Shown in pieces: positions 27,438 to 36,023 of a stretch of 64,000 bases of DNA; the first letter of the stretch is position 1, and each line of letters starts with the position of its first letter. The notes beneath the pieces are model-generated. The model ran no database searches, was not told the origin of the DNA, and worked only from the letters and a program-made list of their open reading frames with translations. This DNA is from Alphaproteobacteria bacterium HGW-Alphaproteobacteria-1. Its GTDB lineage: Bacteria > Pseudomonadota > Alphaproteobacteria > Rhodobacterales > Rhodobacteraceae. Position numbers and translations under genes: made by a program. The stretch covers positions 124,001 through 188,000 of the forward strand of contig PHEQ01000002.1 in assembly GCA_002842985.1 (NCBI GenBank), written 5' to 3'.

Positions 27438-27483
27438 GATGTGAAAGGCTCAGAAAGAGCGCATCCGCAAACAGGGGGAAATC

Positions 27484-28362
27484 ATGCCGCTCGATGCACA
27501 GCAGACAAGTTCGATGTCCCGCAACGCGATGAAGGCGGAGATGCTGGACGCGGAAACCGAACTCGCGCTTGCCTATGCCTGGCGCGATCACCGCGACGAG
27601 GCGGCGCTGCACCGGCTGATCACCGCCTATATGCGGCTGGCCATCTCCATGGCCTCGAAATTCCGCCGTTACGGCGCGCCGATGAACGACCTCATACAGG
27701 AGGCGGGGCTGGGCCTGATGAAGGCCGCCGACAAGTTCGACCCGGATCGCGGCGTGCGGTTCTCCACCTATGCGGTCTGGTGGATCAAGGCATCCATTCA
27801 GGATTATGTGATGCGCAATTGGTCGATGGTGCGCACAGGCTCCACCTCCTCGCAGAAGTCGCTTTTTTTCAACATGCGCCGCGTTCAGGCAAAGATAGAA
27901 CGCGAGGCCATGGCCAATGGCGAGACGCTTGACGGCTACCAGTTGCGCGAGATGATCGCGCATGAGGTCGGCGTGCCGCTTCGGGATGTGGAGATGATGG
28001 AGGGGCGGCTCTCGGGCGGGGATTTTTCGCTCAACGCCACCCAATCGACCGAGGATGACGGGCGTGAATGGATCGACACGATCGAGGACGAGGGCGCGCG
28101 CGGCGACGAGATCGTGGAACGTGATCACGACATCCGCGCCTTGCGTGACTGGCTGGCGGAGGCAATGCAGCACCTCACCGCGCGCGAACGTTTCATCGTG
28201 CGCGAGCGCAAGCTTGTCGAGGTGCCGCGCACACTGGAAAGCCTCGGCGAGGAATTGAACCTCTCGAAGGAGCGCGTGCGCCAGATCGAGGCGGTGGCCT
28301 TCCAGAAAATGCGTCGCTATCTTGAAAGACATGCCGGAGAGGTGCAGAACCTGCTCGCATGA
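27484..28362 (+). CDS. rpoH2: RNA polymerase sigma-32 factor, RpoHII type
   Basis: A 292-residue alternative sigma factor of the RpoH group. Region 2 is highly conserved (NDLIQEAGLGLMKAADKFDPDRGVRFSTYAVWWIKASIQDYVMRNWSMV, about residues 69-116). It is followed by the RpoH box QKSLFFNMRR (near 123) and a region 4.2 helix-turn-helix (TLESLGEELNLSKERVRQIEAVAFQKMR). The N-terminal MKAEMLDAETELALAYAWRDHRDEAALHRLI is closer to RpoHII than RpoHI of Rhodobacter. RpoHII drives photo-oxidative and heat-stress genes. A GGGGG site lies 5 nt before the ATG and a sigma-E-like promoter lies upstream. The stop overlaps the chaN start by 4 bp. Confidence 0.93.
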   Translation: MPLDAQQTSSMSRNAMKAEMLDAETELALAYAWRDHRDEAALHRLITAYMRLAISMASKFRRYGAPMNDLIQEAGLGLMKAADKFDPDRGVRFSTYAVWWIKASIQDYVMRNWSMVRTGSTSSQKSLFFNMRRVQAKIEREAMANGETLDGYQLREMIAHEVGVPLRDVEMMEGRLSGGDFSLNATQSTEDDGREWIDTIEDEGARGDEIVERDHDIRALRDWLAEAMQHLTARERFIVRERKLVEVPRTLESLGEELNLSKERVRQIEAVAFQKMRRYLERHAGEVQNLLA

Positions 28363-29129
28363 GCATGCGTCTTGCCCTCGCCCTTGTCCTTTGCGTGACC
28401 GCCCTTCCGGCGCCTGCACAGGACGTGGTGATTCTGGGCGAGGTGCATGACAACCCTGCCCATCACGCCGAGCAGGCCGCGCGCGTGGCCGCTATGGGAC
28501 CCGCTGCGATCGTGTTCGAGATGCTGACCCCGCAACAGGCGGCGCGTATCACCCCCGATCTGATCGCCGATCCCGACGCCATGGAAAAGGCGCTAGGCTG
28601 GGCGGAAAGTGGCTGGCCGGATTTTGCCATGTATCACCCGATCTTCTCCGCCGCGCCCGAGGCGGCCATTCACGGCGCGCTCGTGCCGCGCGACGCGGCG
28701 CGCGCGGCTCTCGAAGATGGCCCCGCCCGGATCTTCGGCGAAGACGCCGCCGCCTATGGTCTGACCGAACCGCTACCCCACGAGGAACAGTCTGCCCGCG
28801 AGGCGCTGCAACTGGCCGCCCATTGCGACGCGCTGCCAACCGAGATGCTGCCCGGCATGGTCGCGGTGCAGCGCCTGCGCGACGCGACCCTCGCCCGCGC
28901 GGCCGTGCGGGCCATGGCCGAGTCCGGCGGACCGGTCGCCGTGATCACCGGCAATGGCCACGCGCGCCGCGACTGGGGCGTGCCCGCCTTCCTTGCCCGC
29001 GTCGCCCCCGATCTGGAGGTTTTCGTGCTGGGCCAGACCGAGGACGACGCGCCGCTTGAAGGCGGCTTTGACCAGGTGCTCTCGGCCCCGGCGGTCGCGC
29101 GCCCCGATCCCTGCGCCGCCTTTCGCTGA
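28359..29129 (+). CDS. ChaN family heme-binding-like protein
   Basis: A 256-residue secreted protein of the ChaN/Tiki-superfamily. A signal peptide spans about residues 1-21 (SMRLALALVLCVTALPAPAQ). The family motif GEVHDNPAHHAEQA follows at once, then MLTPQQAARI and a second conserved block VITGNGHARRDWGVPAFLA near residue 197. ChaN of Campylobacter is an iron-regulated lipoprotein binding heme cofacially; a heme or metal role here is inferred. I see no lipobox Cys, so it is probably soluble in the periplasm. The ATG overlaps the rpoH2 stop by 4 bp, which would tie its expression to the stress sigma factor, and coaBC follows 68 bp later. Confidence 0.82.
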   Translation: MSMRLALALVLCVTALPAPAQDVVILGEVHDNPAHHAEQAARVAAMGPAAIVFEMLTPQQAARITPDLIADPDAMEKALGWAESGWPDFAMYHPIFSAAPEAAIHGALVPRDAARAALEDGPARIFGEDAAAYGLTEPLPHEEQSAREALQLAAHCDALPTEMLPGMVAVQRLRDATLARAAVRAMAESGGPVAVITGNGHARRDWGVPAFLARVAPDLEVFVLGQTEDDAPLEGGFDQVLSAPAVARPDPCAAFR

Positions 29130-29197
29130 GCCGGGTGCGGCCCTTGCGCCGACCCCTCGCACGCCCTAGGCTCGCCGCGCATATGTTGGAGAGGCTC

Positions 29198-30400
29198 ATG
29201 CCTGGCGCGTCACGTATCCTTCTGATCATCGGCGGTGGCATCGCGGCCTACAAGGCGCTCGACCTGATCCGTCGGCTGCGCGAACGCGGCCATGCAGTGA
29301 CGCCCGTGCTGACCCGCGCGGGCGCGCAATTCGTGACGCCGCTTTCCGTGTCGGCCCTGGCGGGCCGCAGGGTATTCTCGGATCTCTTCGATCTGACCGA
29401 CGAGGCCGAGATGGGACATATCGAACTGAGCCGCTCGGCCGATCTGATCGTCGTGGCCCCGGCGACCGCCGACCTGATGGCGAAGATGGCGCAAGGCCAT
29501 GCGGATGATCTCGCCTCGACGCTGCTTCTGGCCACGGATACGCCGGTGCTGCTGGCCCCGGCGATGAATGTGCGCATGTGGCAGCACCCCGCGACGCAGC
29601 GCAACCTTGCCACGCTGCGCGCCGATGGTATCGGATTTGTCGGCCCCAACGAGGGCGACATGGCCTGCGGCGAGCACGGCCCCGGCCGCATGGCCGAGGT
29701 GCCCGAGATCCTCGCGGCGATCACGGCGGCGCTGGCGGATGGCCCGCTCAAGGGGCGGCGCGTGCTGGTCACGTCCGGCCCCACGCACGAGCCCATCGAC
29801 CCCGTGCGCTACATCGCCAACCGCTCCTCGGGCGCGCAGGGCACGGCGATCGCTCGGGCGCTGGTCGCTCTCGGGGCCGAGGTGGTGTTCGTCACCGGCC
29901 CCGCCACCGTGCCGCCACCCGACGGCGCCGAGGTGGTGCGCGTCGAGACCGCGCGCGAGATGCTGGCGGCGGTGGAGGGCGCGTTGCCCGTCGATGCCGC
30001 CATTTTCGCCGCCGCCGTGGCCGATTGGCGGATGGCAAACGCGAGCGACCGAAAGATGAAAAAGACCGCAGGCGGGCTACCTGTGCTGGAATTTGCCGAG
30101 AACCCGGACATTCTGGCGACGGTGAGCCAAATGACAAAGGGACGCCCGCCGCTGGTGGTGGGTTTCGCCGCCGAAACGCATGACGTGCTCGACAACGCCA
30201 CCGCCAAGCACGCGCGCAAGGGATGTGACTGGATCGTGGCGAACGATGTGAGCCACGCCACCGGCATCATGGGCGGGACGGAAAATGCGGTGACGCTGGT
30301 CACCGGGGACGGCGTGGAAAGCTGGCCACGCATGAGCAAGGCCGAGGTGGCGGCGCGTCTGGCCGAGCGGATCGCGCGGGCGCTGGCGGCGGACATTTGA
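29198..30400 (+). CDS. coaBC: Bifunctional phosphopantothenoylcysteine decarboxylase/phosphopantothenate-cysteine ligase
   Basis: A 400-residue fused enzyme catalysing two successive steps of coenzyme A synthesis. The FMN-dependent CoaC half has [16 protein letters not shown] at the N-terminus, [16 protein letters not shown] near residue 125 (active-site Asn) and the [15 protein letters not shown] lid with its catalytic Cys near 155. The CoaB half starts near residue 185 with [27 protein letters not shown] and contains a KMKK substrate-binding lysine segment. The ATG at 29198 is preferred to one at 29183 because a GGAGAGG site precedes it. It lies in the long rpoH2-chaN-coaBC-dut series. Confidence 0.96.
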   Translation: MPGASRILLIIGGGIAAYKALDLIRRLRERGHAVTPVLTRAGAQFVTPLSVSALAGRRVFSDLFDLTDEAEMGHIELSRSADLIVVAPATADLMAKMAQGHADDLASTLLLATDTPVLLAPAMNVRMWQHPATQRNLATLRADGIGFVGPNEGDMACGEHGPGRMAEVPEILAAITAALADGPLKGRRVLVTSGPTHEPIDPVRYIANRSSGAQGTAIARALVALGAEVVFVTGPATVPPPDGAEVVRVETAREMLAAVEGALPVDAAIFAAAVADWRMANASDRKMKKTAGGLPVLEFAENPDILATVSQMTKGRPPLVVGFAAETHDVLDNATAKHARKGCDWIVANDVSHATGIMGGTENAVTLVTGDGVESWPRMSKAEVAARLAERIARALAADI

Positions 30401-30428
30401 GTATTTGAAGAACGATGAAAGGGGGCCG

Positions 30429-30884
30429 ATGCTGAGCATCGAGATGGCGTGGGAGGAGGGCGCGGACCGCGCGCTTGGCCTGCCGAGCTATGCGACGCCG
30501 GGTGCGGCGGGGGCCGATCTGCGCGCCAATTTCCCGGATCGCGGCGTGGTGATGCTTGAGCCGGGGGCGCGGGCGCTGGTGCCGACGGGACTGCGCATCG
30601 CCGTGCCTGCGGGCTATGAGGTGCAGTTGCGCCCGCGTTCAGGACTGGCGCTCAAATACGGGATCACCCTGCCCAACAGCCCCGGCACCATCGACAGCGA
30701 TTATCGCGGCCCCCTGGGCGTGATCGTGATGAACGCAGGCCACGAGCCGTTCGAGATCGAGCATGGCGCGCGCATCGCGCAAATGGTGGTGGCGCCGGTG
30801 GTGCAGGCGCGGTTTGTTCCGGTCGCCACCCTCGACGCGACCGCGCGCGGCGCGGGCGGCTTTGGCTCTACGGGGCTGCGCTGA
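30429..30884 (+). CDS. dut: Deoxyuridine 5-prime-triphosphate nucleotidohydrolase (dUTPase)
   Basis: A 151-residue trimeric dUTPase that hydrolyses dUTP to dUMP and pyrophosphate, keeping uracil out of DNA and feeding thymidylate synthesis. The five conserved motifs are present: [31 protein letters not shown] (with the catalytic Asp), IAQMVVAPV and the P-loop-like GAGGFGSTG at the C-terminus. The ATG at 30429 has GGGGG just upstream and yields the normal family length; an ATG 24 bp earlier is less likely. The last base of the stop codon is the first base of the next gene's ATG, so translation is coupled to the MoeB-like gene. Confidence 0.97.
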   Translation: MLSIEMAWEEGADRALGLPSYATPGAAGADLRANFPDRGVVMLEPGARALVPTGLRIAVPAGYEVQLRPRSGLALKYGITLPNSPGTIDSDYRGPLGVIVMNAGHEPFEIEHGARIAQMVVAPVVQARFVPVATLDATARGAGGFGSTGLR

Positions 30885-31951
30885 TGCTGCTTGTCGGGGT
30901 CATGGCAGTCGTGCTTTGGGGCATCGGTGCCGTCATGGGCACGCCGCATCGGCTTCGCTGGGGTATGATCGCCGCGCTCTGGGGGGCGGTGGTTCTGGCG
31001 CATCTGCTCTTGCCCGAGGGCCACCCGATCCGCATGGCCACCGGCGAGAGCCTCGCGCTCTGGCTGCTTCTCGGGGGGGCTGCGGCGCTGGTTCTGAGCT
31101 ATCGCGCGGGGTTGGGCGCCTTGCGCAGGCGCGCGACCGCAGCACCGGCGGGCCCGGTGAACACACCGCTCTTCACCGAGACCGAGCTTGAGCGCTATGC
31201 CCGCCACATCGTGTTGCGCGAAATCGGCGGTCCCGGGCAAAAGGCGCTCAAGCAGGCGCGTGTGCTGGTGATCGGCGCGGGCGGGCTCGGCTCTCCGGTG
31301 CTCTTGTATCTGGCGGCGGCGGGGGTGGGCACGATCGGCGTGATTGACGATGACGAGGTGGACAATTCCAACCTGCAACGGCAGGTTATTCATAGAGATG
31401 CCGATATTGGTTGTCCAAAAGTGCAATCCGCACAGCAAGCGATGACGTCGCAGAATCCGAACGTAACCGTGCGCCCGTATGCCCGCCGCCTCACGACCGG
31501 GATCGTCACCGACCTGTTTGCCGAGTATGACCTCATCCTTGACGGCACAGACAATTTCGAGACGCGCTATCTGGTCAACGCCGCCGCCGCCGCCCTTGGA
31601 AAGCCGCTCATTTCCGGCGCGCTCGCGCAATGGGAAGGGCAGTTGAGCGTCTTCGACCCGGCACGTGGCGCACCCTGTTACCAGTGCATCTTTCCCGCGG
31701 CCCCGGCACCGGGGCTTGCGCCCTCCTGCGCCGAGGCGGGGGTTTTGGGCCCTCTGCCCGGCGTGGTCGGTGCGATGATGGCCGCCGAGGCGATCAAGCT
31801 CATCACCGGGGCAGGCACGCCTTTGCGCGGTGAGATGCTGATTTATGACGCGCTTTATGGCGAGAGCCGCAAGATCGCGCTGACCCGCCGCCCCGATTGC
31901 CCGATCTGTGGCGACAGAGGAGAACAAGATGACCAACCCGTTGCTGGCTGA
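30884..31951 (+). CDS. Membrane-anchored MoeB/ThiF (HesA)-type E1-like adenylyltransferase
   Basis: A 355-residue protein. About 95 N-terminal residues form three membrane-like segments (LLVGVMAVVLWGIGAVMG; WGMIAALWGAVVLAHLLL; ALWLLLGGAAALVLSY), then a full ThiF/MoeB domain follows. This shows RYARHIVLREIGGPGQ, the ATP loop VLVIGAGGLGSPVLLYLAAAGVG, Asn-Leu-Gln-Arg-Gln in DEVDNSNLQRQVIH, DGTDNFETRY and two Zn-binding pairs, CYQC near 264 and CPIC near 339. Such enzymes adenylate the C-terminus of MoaD or ThiS for sulfur transfer. The usual catalytic Cys region is hard to call by eye. It shares a base with dut and overlaps the peptidase gene by 23 bp. The membrane extension is noteworthy. Confidence 0.9.
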   Translation: MLLVGVMAVVLWGIGAVMGTPHRLRWGMIAALWGAVVLAHLLLPEGHPIRMATGESLALWLLLGGAAALVLSYRAGLGALRRRATAAPAGPVNTPLFTETELERYARHIVLREIGGPGQKALKQARVLVIGAGGLGSPVLLYLAAAGVGTIGVIDDDEVDNSNLQRQVIHRDADIGCPKVQSAQQAMTSQNPNVTVRPYARRLTTGIVTDLFAEYDLILDGTDNFETRYLVNAAAAALGKPLISGALAQWEGQLSVFDPARGAPCYQCIFPAAPAPGLAPSCAEAGVLGPLPGVVGAMMAAEAIKLITGAGTPLRGEMLIYDALYGESRKIALTRRPDCPICGDRGEQDDQPVAG

Positions 31952-33941
31952 GTGGCAGACGCCCTTTGCCCTCGCCCCGTTCGACGCGATTGCGGACGAG
32001 GATTTCGCGCCCGCTTTTGATGCGGCGATGCAGCAGGCGCGGGCGGAGGTGGCGGCGATTGCCGAAAACCCGGACGCGCCCACCTTCGCCAACACGATTG
32101 AAACGCTGGAGGCATCGGGGGACGCGCTCGACAAGGTGCTGTCGGTGTTCTTTACCGTGGCAGGCGCGGACAGCAACCCCAAGCGGCAGGAATTGCAGCG
32201 CGATTTCGGCCCGAAGCTGGCGGCCTATTCTTCGGAATTATATGGCAACAAGGCGCTTTTTGCACGGGTCGAGGCGGTCTGGGAGGCGCGCGAGACGCTG
32301 GATCTGACACCAGAGCAGCAGCGCCTCTTGATGCTGACACATCGCGCCTTTCGTCGCGCGGGGGCCGCATTGACCGGGACCGAGGAGGCGCGGATGCGCG
32401 CGATCATGGCGCGGCTGGCGGAACTGGGCACGGCGTTCACGCAGAATCTGCTGGCCGATGAGTCGGGCTGGCATTTGGAGTTGTCCCAGGCCGATCTGGA
32501 GGGGTTGCCGGACTTCGTGATCCGCGCGGCCCGCGCGGCGGGGCAGGAGAAGGGGATGGATGGTCCGGTCATCACGCTCTCGCGCTCGCTGATCGTGCCG
32601 TTTTTGCAATTCTCGCCGCGCCGCGACCTGCGCCGAAAGGCGTATCAAGCGTGGAGCGCGCGCGGGGCCATGGGCGGCGCGACCGACAACCGCGCGATTG
32701 CGGAGAAAATCCTGGCGCTGCGGGCCGAGCGCGCGGCGCTACTGGGCTATGCGAGCTTTGCCGCCTACAAGCTGGAAACCGAGATGGCCAAGACGCCGGA
32801 GGCCGTGCGCGATTTGCTGATGGCGGTGTGGGCGCCGGCACGCGCGCAGGCTGAGGCCGATGCCGAGACCCTAACCGCGATGATGCGGGAGGGCGGGATC
32901 AACGGCGATCTGGAACCCTGGGACTGGCGCTATTACGCCGAGAAGCGGCGACAGGCCGAGCATGATTTCGACGAGGCGGCGGTCAAGCCCTATCTCTCGC
33001 TCGAGGCGATGATCGGCGCCGCGTTCGACTGCGCGAACCGCCTTTTCGGGCTGGAGTTCACGCCGCTTGACGTGGCGCTCTACCACCCTGATTGCCGCGC
33101 CTGGGAGGTGACGCGGCAAGGGCGGCATGTGGCGGTCTTCATCGGTGATTATTTCGCGCGCGGCTCCAAACGCTCGGGCGCGTGGTGCTCGGCCATGCGC
33201 GGGCAGGCGAAGCGCCCCGTGCCGCAAGCCCCCGTTGTGATCAACGTGTGCAATTTCGCCAAGGGCGATCCGGCGCTGCTGAGCTATGACGACGCGCGCA
33301 CGCTGTTTCACGAGTTTGGCCATGCGCTGCATCAGATGCTGTCGGATGTGACTTACGAATCGCTTTCCGGCACCAATGTCGCCCGCGATTTCGTGGAACT
33401 GCCAAGCCAGCTCTACGAGCATTGGCTCGAGGTGCCCGAGGTGCTTGGCCGCCATGCGCGCCATGTGGAGACCGGCGCGCCGATGCCGCCCGAGCTTCTG
33501 GACAAGGTGCTGGGGGCCGCCAATTTCGACATGGGCTTTCAGACCGTGGAATACGTGGCTTCCGCCTTGGTCGATCTGGCCTTTCACGAGGGCGCGGCCC
33601 CGGCTGACGTGATGGCGCGCGAGGCCGAGGTGCTGCGCGGGATCGGGATGCCGCCCGCGATCACCATGCGCCACGCCACCCCGCATTTCGCCCATGTGTT
33701 CGCCGGTGACGGCTATTCCTCGGGCTATTACAGCTACATGTGGTCCGAGGTGATGGATGCCGACGCCTTCGCCAGCTTCGTCAAGGCGGGCGGGGCGTTT
33801 GATCCGGACCGGGCGCAGGCGCTTGAGCGCCATATCCTGTCGCGTGGCGGCACCGAGGAAGCCGCGACGCTCTACGAGGCGTTTCGCGGACGGATGCCGG
33901 GAGTGGCGGCACTACTCAAGGGGCGGGGCTTGGCGGCCTGA
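31929..33941 (+). CDS. M3 family oligopeptidase / peptidyl-dipeptidase (Dcp-like)
   Basis: A 670-residue zinc metallopeptidase of the M3A family that trims short peptides in the cytoplasm. The HExxH zinc motif is HEFGHALHQ near residue 461, with the third ligand Glu expected in the following helix (ARDFVELPSQLYEHWLEVPEVL). Other family blocks are LAEWQTPFALAPFDAIADEDFAPAF at the N-terminus, DLEPWDWRYYAEKRRQAEHDFDE near 320 and HVFAGDGYSSGYYSYMWSEVMDADAFASF near the C-terminus. GAGGAG about 6 nt before the ATG at 31929 sets the start. It is the last gene of the coaBC-dut-moeB-like run and is followed by a 206-bp gap. Confidence 0.95.
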   Translation: MTNPLLAEWQTPFALAPFDAIADEDFAPAFDAAMQQARAEVAAIAENPDAPTFANTIETLEASGDALDKVLSVFFTVAGADSNPKRQELQRDFGPKLAAYSSELYGNKALFARVEAVWEARETLDLTPEQQRLLMLTHRAFRRAGAALTGTEEARMRAIMARLAELGTAFTQNLLADESGWHLELSQADLEGLPDFVIRAARAAGQEKGMDGPVITLSRSLIVPFLQFSPRRDLRRKAYQAWSARGAMGGATDNRAIAEKILALRAERAALLGYASFAAYKLETEMAKTPEAVRDLLMAVWAPARAQAEADAETLTAMMREGGINGDLEPWDWRYYAEKRRQAEHDFDEAAVKPYLSLEAMIGAAFDCANRLFGLEFTPLDVALYHPDCRAWEVTRQGRHVAVFIGDYFARGSKRSGAWCSAMRGQAKRPVPQAPVVINVCNFAKGDPALLSYDDARTLFHEFGHALHQMLSDVTYESLSGTNVARDFVELPSQLYEHWLEVPEVLGRHARHVETGAPMPPELLDKVLGAANFDMGFQTVEYVASALVDLAFHEGAAPADVMAREAEVLRGIGMPPAITMRHATPHFAHVFAGDGYSSGYYSYMWSEVMDADAFASFVKAGGAFDPDRAQALERHILSRGGTEEAATLYEAFRGRMPGVAALLKGRGLAA

Positions 33942-33985
33942 GCGCAGGCGTATTGCTTTTTTCGCGGTTCTTGAGAAGGCGATTC

Positions 33986-34015
33986 TTGACCGATTCGCGC
34001 AAAACGGTCTATATC
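33986..34015 (+). promoter_or_regulatory. Candidate sigma-70 promoter for the small secreted-protein gene
   Basis: TTGACC at 33986-33991 and TATATC at 34010-34015 are separated by 18 bp, inside the most AT-rich part of the 206-bp gap after the M3 peptidase. A short hairpin (GCCAC/GTGGC, 34036-34053) lies in the predicted leader. The gene starts 133 bp downstream of the -10 box. Confidence 0.5.
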
Positions 34016-34147
34016 TTGCGAAATTTGAAAATGTGGCCACGAGCCTCTGTGGCAACGCATAGATGAAGGGTGATTGACGGCGCGCGCATCTGCATATGCG
34101 CAGTGCTGGCGTATTACCGGATATGGGCTGTTGGATGGGGATATGTG

Positions 34148-34534
34148 ATGGTGCGGGTGGGTCTGATCGTGGCGGCGTTTCTGGCGGTGACGCTTGCCAT
34201 GGTGCTGGCGCAGCCGGGCCAGTCGAGACGCGCGGCCACAACCGATCCTGCGGCGGACGTGGTCACGCGCGGCGGCGGCACGGACCTGTCTGCTGTCAGC
34301 GCGCGTGACATGCGCTTGCCCCACGCCAGGCAAACCGACCCGTTGCAGGACGCCATGCGCCTGCTGAATGCCCCGGCGCCGGAGGCCAAGATCAAGGCAC
34401 CGCCGGTTGCGCCCGAGCAGATCGCCCGCCCCGCACCCACATCCCGGCACGCAGGGGCCGCCGAGGCCAGGCTTGAACCGATGGTGCGCGGCGCACTGGC
34501 ACCGGGAACCGTGATTACCCTGCCGCGCCCCTGA
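34148..34534 (+). CDS. Small hypothetical membrane-anchored or secreted protein
   Basis: A 128-residue protein of unknown function. It starts with a clear hydrophobic signal or anchor (VRVGLIVAAFLAVTLAMVLAQP, residues 2-23), followed by a Pro/Ala/Arg-rich, probably disordered tail with no domain I recognise. The tail ends in GALAPGTVITLPRP. GGGG at 7-9 nt before the ATG supports the start; 26 further in-frame residues upstream look non-coding. Length and composition resemble short periplasmic or translocon-linked proteins conserved within Roseobacter-type genomes, but this is an impression. A textbook intrinsic terminator follows 40 bp after the stop, so it is probably transcribed alone. Confidence 0.6.
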   Translation: MVRVGLIVAAFLAVTLAMVLAQPGQSRRAATTDPAADVVTRGGGTDLSAVSARDMRLPHARQTDPLQDAMRLLNAPAPEAKIKAPPVAPEQIARPAPTSRHAGAAEARLEPMVRGALAPGTVITLPRP

Positions 34535-34573
34535 GGCGTGGCAGCATACAGGCACGAGGGCAGGAGGAAACGA

Positions 34574-34606
34574 GGGGCCGATCCAACGGCCCCCGTTTTC
34601 TTTTTC
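34574..34606 (+). terminator. Intrinsic (rho-independent) terminator
   Basis: A perfect 7-bp stem GGGGCCG/CGGCCCC closes the loop ATCCAA and is followed by CGTTTTCTTTTT. It ends the small secreted-protein gene and lies only 12 bp upstream of the GTG of the next small gene. Confidence 0.85.
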
Positions 34607-34618
34607 AGGGAGGGCACC

Positions 34619-34828
34619 GTGAAGGTCATGACATCGGAGAACAGCCCGGATGGCCGGTTCTGCGTGGACATCTTCCAACGAGCTGACGGCACATGGGGCT
34701 TCGAGCAGTATCGCCGCGATGTCGAGGATGGCTTCTGGTTCCCCGTGTCCCGTTACAGCGCCCTTGTTTTCCCCGATGCGGTCACCGCCCGCGCGCGCGC
34801 CGTGGCCGAGATTGACTGGTTTTCCTGA
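34619..34828 (+). CDS. Small hypothetical protein (69 residues)
   Basis: A short, unrecognised protein rich in aromatic and acidic residues (TSENSPDGRFCVDIFQR, GTWGFEQYRRDVEDGFWFPVSRYSALVF, then AVTARARAVAEIDWFS). It has no membrane segment or signal peptide. The pattern of alternating hydrophobic strands followed by a final helix suggests a small alpha/beta domain. The GTG at 34619 has GGGAGGG immediately upstream and is the preferred start; an ATG three codons in is an alternative. It is separated from the gene upstream by a strong terminator that ends 12 bp before it, so how it is transcribed is unclear. It converges on the Lrp regulator with only 11 bp between stops. Confidence 0.6.
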   Translation: MKVMTSENSPDGRFCVDIFQRADGTWGFEQYRRDVEDGFWFPVSRYSALVFPDAVTARARAVAEIDWFS

Positions 34829-34839
34829 GCCGCACCCGG

Positions 34840-35283
34840 TCAGGCCCGCGCATCCTTGGGCGAGCCCATCACCACGTAGGAAGTGATCGCGTTGACCTGC
34901 GGCAGCGTGCCCAGAACATCGGTGTGAAACCGCTTGTAGGCGGGCAGGTCGGCCACCTCGACACGCAGGAGATATTCCACCGCGCCGGTGATGTTGTGGC
35001 ATTCCACCACCTCGGGCGCACGGGTCATGGCGCGCTCGAACGCTTCCTGCGCGGCCTTGGTATGGGCGTTGAGGCCGACCGTGACATAGGCCACGAACCC
35101 CACGCCAAGCGCGCCCCGGTCCAGCACCGCGCGATAGCCCGCGATCACGCCACGCCGCTCGAGCTCCTGCACCCGGCGCAGACAGGCCGAAGGCGACAGC
35201 CCCACCCGCTCGGCCAGATCGAGATTGCTGATCCGGCCATTGCGGCTCAGCTCCTGCAATATACGATCTGAAATAGCATCCAT
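34840..35283 (-). CDS. Lrp/AsnC family transcriptional regulator
   Basis: A 147-residue regulator with an N-terminal winged helix-turn-helix (SDRILQELSRNGRISNLDLAERVGLSPSACLRRVQELERRGVI, about residues 5-47) and a C-terminal RAM/ACT-like effector domain (FVAYVTVGLNAHTKAAQEAFERAMTRAPEVVECHNITGAVEYLLRVEVADLPAYKRF). Such proteins form dimers to octamers and sense amino acids. It is divergent from a LysE exporter gene across an 81-bp AT-rich spacer with an inverted repeat, the usual arrangement for a regulator controlling an amino-acid exporter. The ATG lacks a clear ribosome binding site. Confidence 0.92.
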   Translation of the reverse strand: MDAISDRILQELSRNGRISNLDLAERVGLSPSACLRRVQELERRGVIAGYRAVLDRGALGVGFVAYVTVGLNAHTKAAQEAFERAMTRAPEVVECHNITGAVEYLLRVEVADLPAYKRFHTDVLGTLPQVNAITSYVVMGSPKDARA

Positions 35284-35294
35284 GGCTGACTTAT

Positions 35295-35331
35295 ATTGCG
35301 TAATATTCGTATTCCAACAATAAAACGCAAT
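35295..35331. promoter_or_regulatory. Candidate Lrp-type operator in the lrp/lysE divergent spacer
   Basis: ATTGCGT at 35295-35301 and its inverted copy ACGCAAT at 35325-35331 are centred 30 bp apart, about three helical turns, within an unusually AT-rich 81-bp region between the divergent regulator and LysE exporter genes. Position and symmetry fit cooperative binding of an Lrp/AsnC protein on one DNA face. Confidence 0.5.
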
Positions 35332-35364
35332 TCAAATGCGCATAGTTCCGCATAGTGTTGCGCC

Positions 35365-35961
35365 ATGACGCTCGATATCCTCTCCGCACTTGTCGCCTTC
35401 GCCTTCGTCACGGTGATCACACCCGGGCCGAACAATCTCATGCTGATGGCTTCGGGGACGAATTTCGGTTTTGTCCGCACCATTCCGCATATGCTTGGGG
35501 TGGGCCTCGGCTTTCCGATGATGCTCGTCTGCGTGGGGCTTGGGGTGATGCAGCTATTCGACCTCTGGCCGCCCGCCTATCTTTTGCTCAAGCTCATGTC
35601 GGTCGTCTATCTTCTGTGGCTCGCATGGAAAATCGCCAATGCCGCCCCGCCGTCGGATGCAAGGACCGAAGGCCGCCCGCTCACCTTTCTTCAGGCCACG
35701 GCCTTTCAATGGGTCAACCCCAAGGCATGGAGCATGGCGCTCTCGGCGGTGACGCTCTATGCGGCGGGGCGGGACCTTGCGGCGGTGCTGCTGGTGGCAG
35801 GGGTCTATGTGGCCTGCGGCACGATCAGCACCACCACCTGGACCATGCTGGGTCAGCAGATCCGCCGCGTGCTGCGCAGCCCCGCGCGCCTGCGCCTCTT
35901 CAACCGGGTGATGGCAGCCCTTCTGGTGGCGACGCTGGTGCCCGTGCTCTGGCCGGTTTGA
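35365..35961 (+). CDS. LysE/RhtB family amino-acid exporter
   Basis: A 198-residue inner-membrane exporter of the LysE superfamily with about six membrane segments. The signature near the N-terminus is [33 protein letters not shown] (residues 20-52), which includes the conserved PGP-N motif. A middle loop contains [19 protein letters not shown] near residue 113. Members export lysine, arginine, homoserine, threonine or leucine; substrate is not predictable. The adjacent divergent Lrp/AsnC regulator probably controls it in response to an amino acid. No clear ribosome binding site is visible. accA follows 62 bp downstream on the same strand. Confidence 0.9.
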   Translation: MTLDILSALVAFAFVTVITPGPNNLMLMASGTNFGFVRTIPHMLGVGLGFPMMLVCVGLGVMQLFDLWPPAYLLLKLMSVVYLLWLAWKIANAAPPSDARTEGRPLTFLQATAFQWVNPKAWSMALSAVTLYAAGRDLAAVLLVAGVYVACGTISTTTWTMLGQQIRRVLRSPARLRLFNRVMAALLVATLVPVLWPV

Positions 35962-36023
35962 GCGATTGCAAAACCCGCTGCCTGCGGCCATATACCGAAG
36001 CGTCCAGACCGGAGGGCCGCGCG

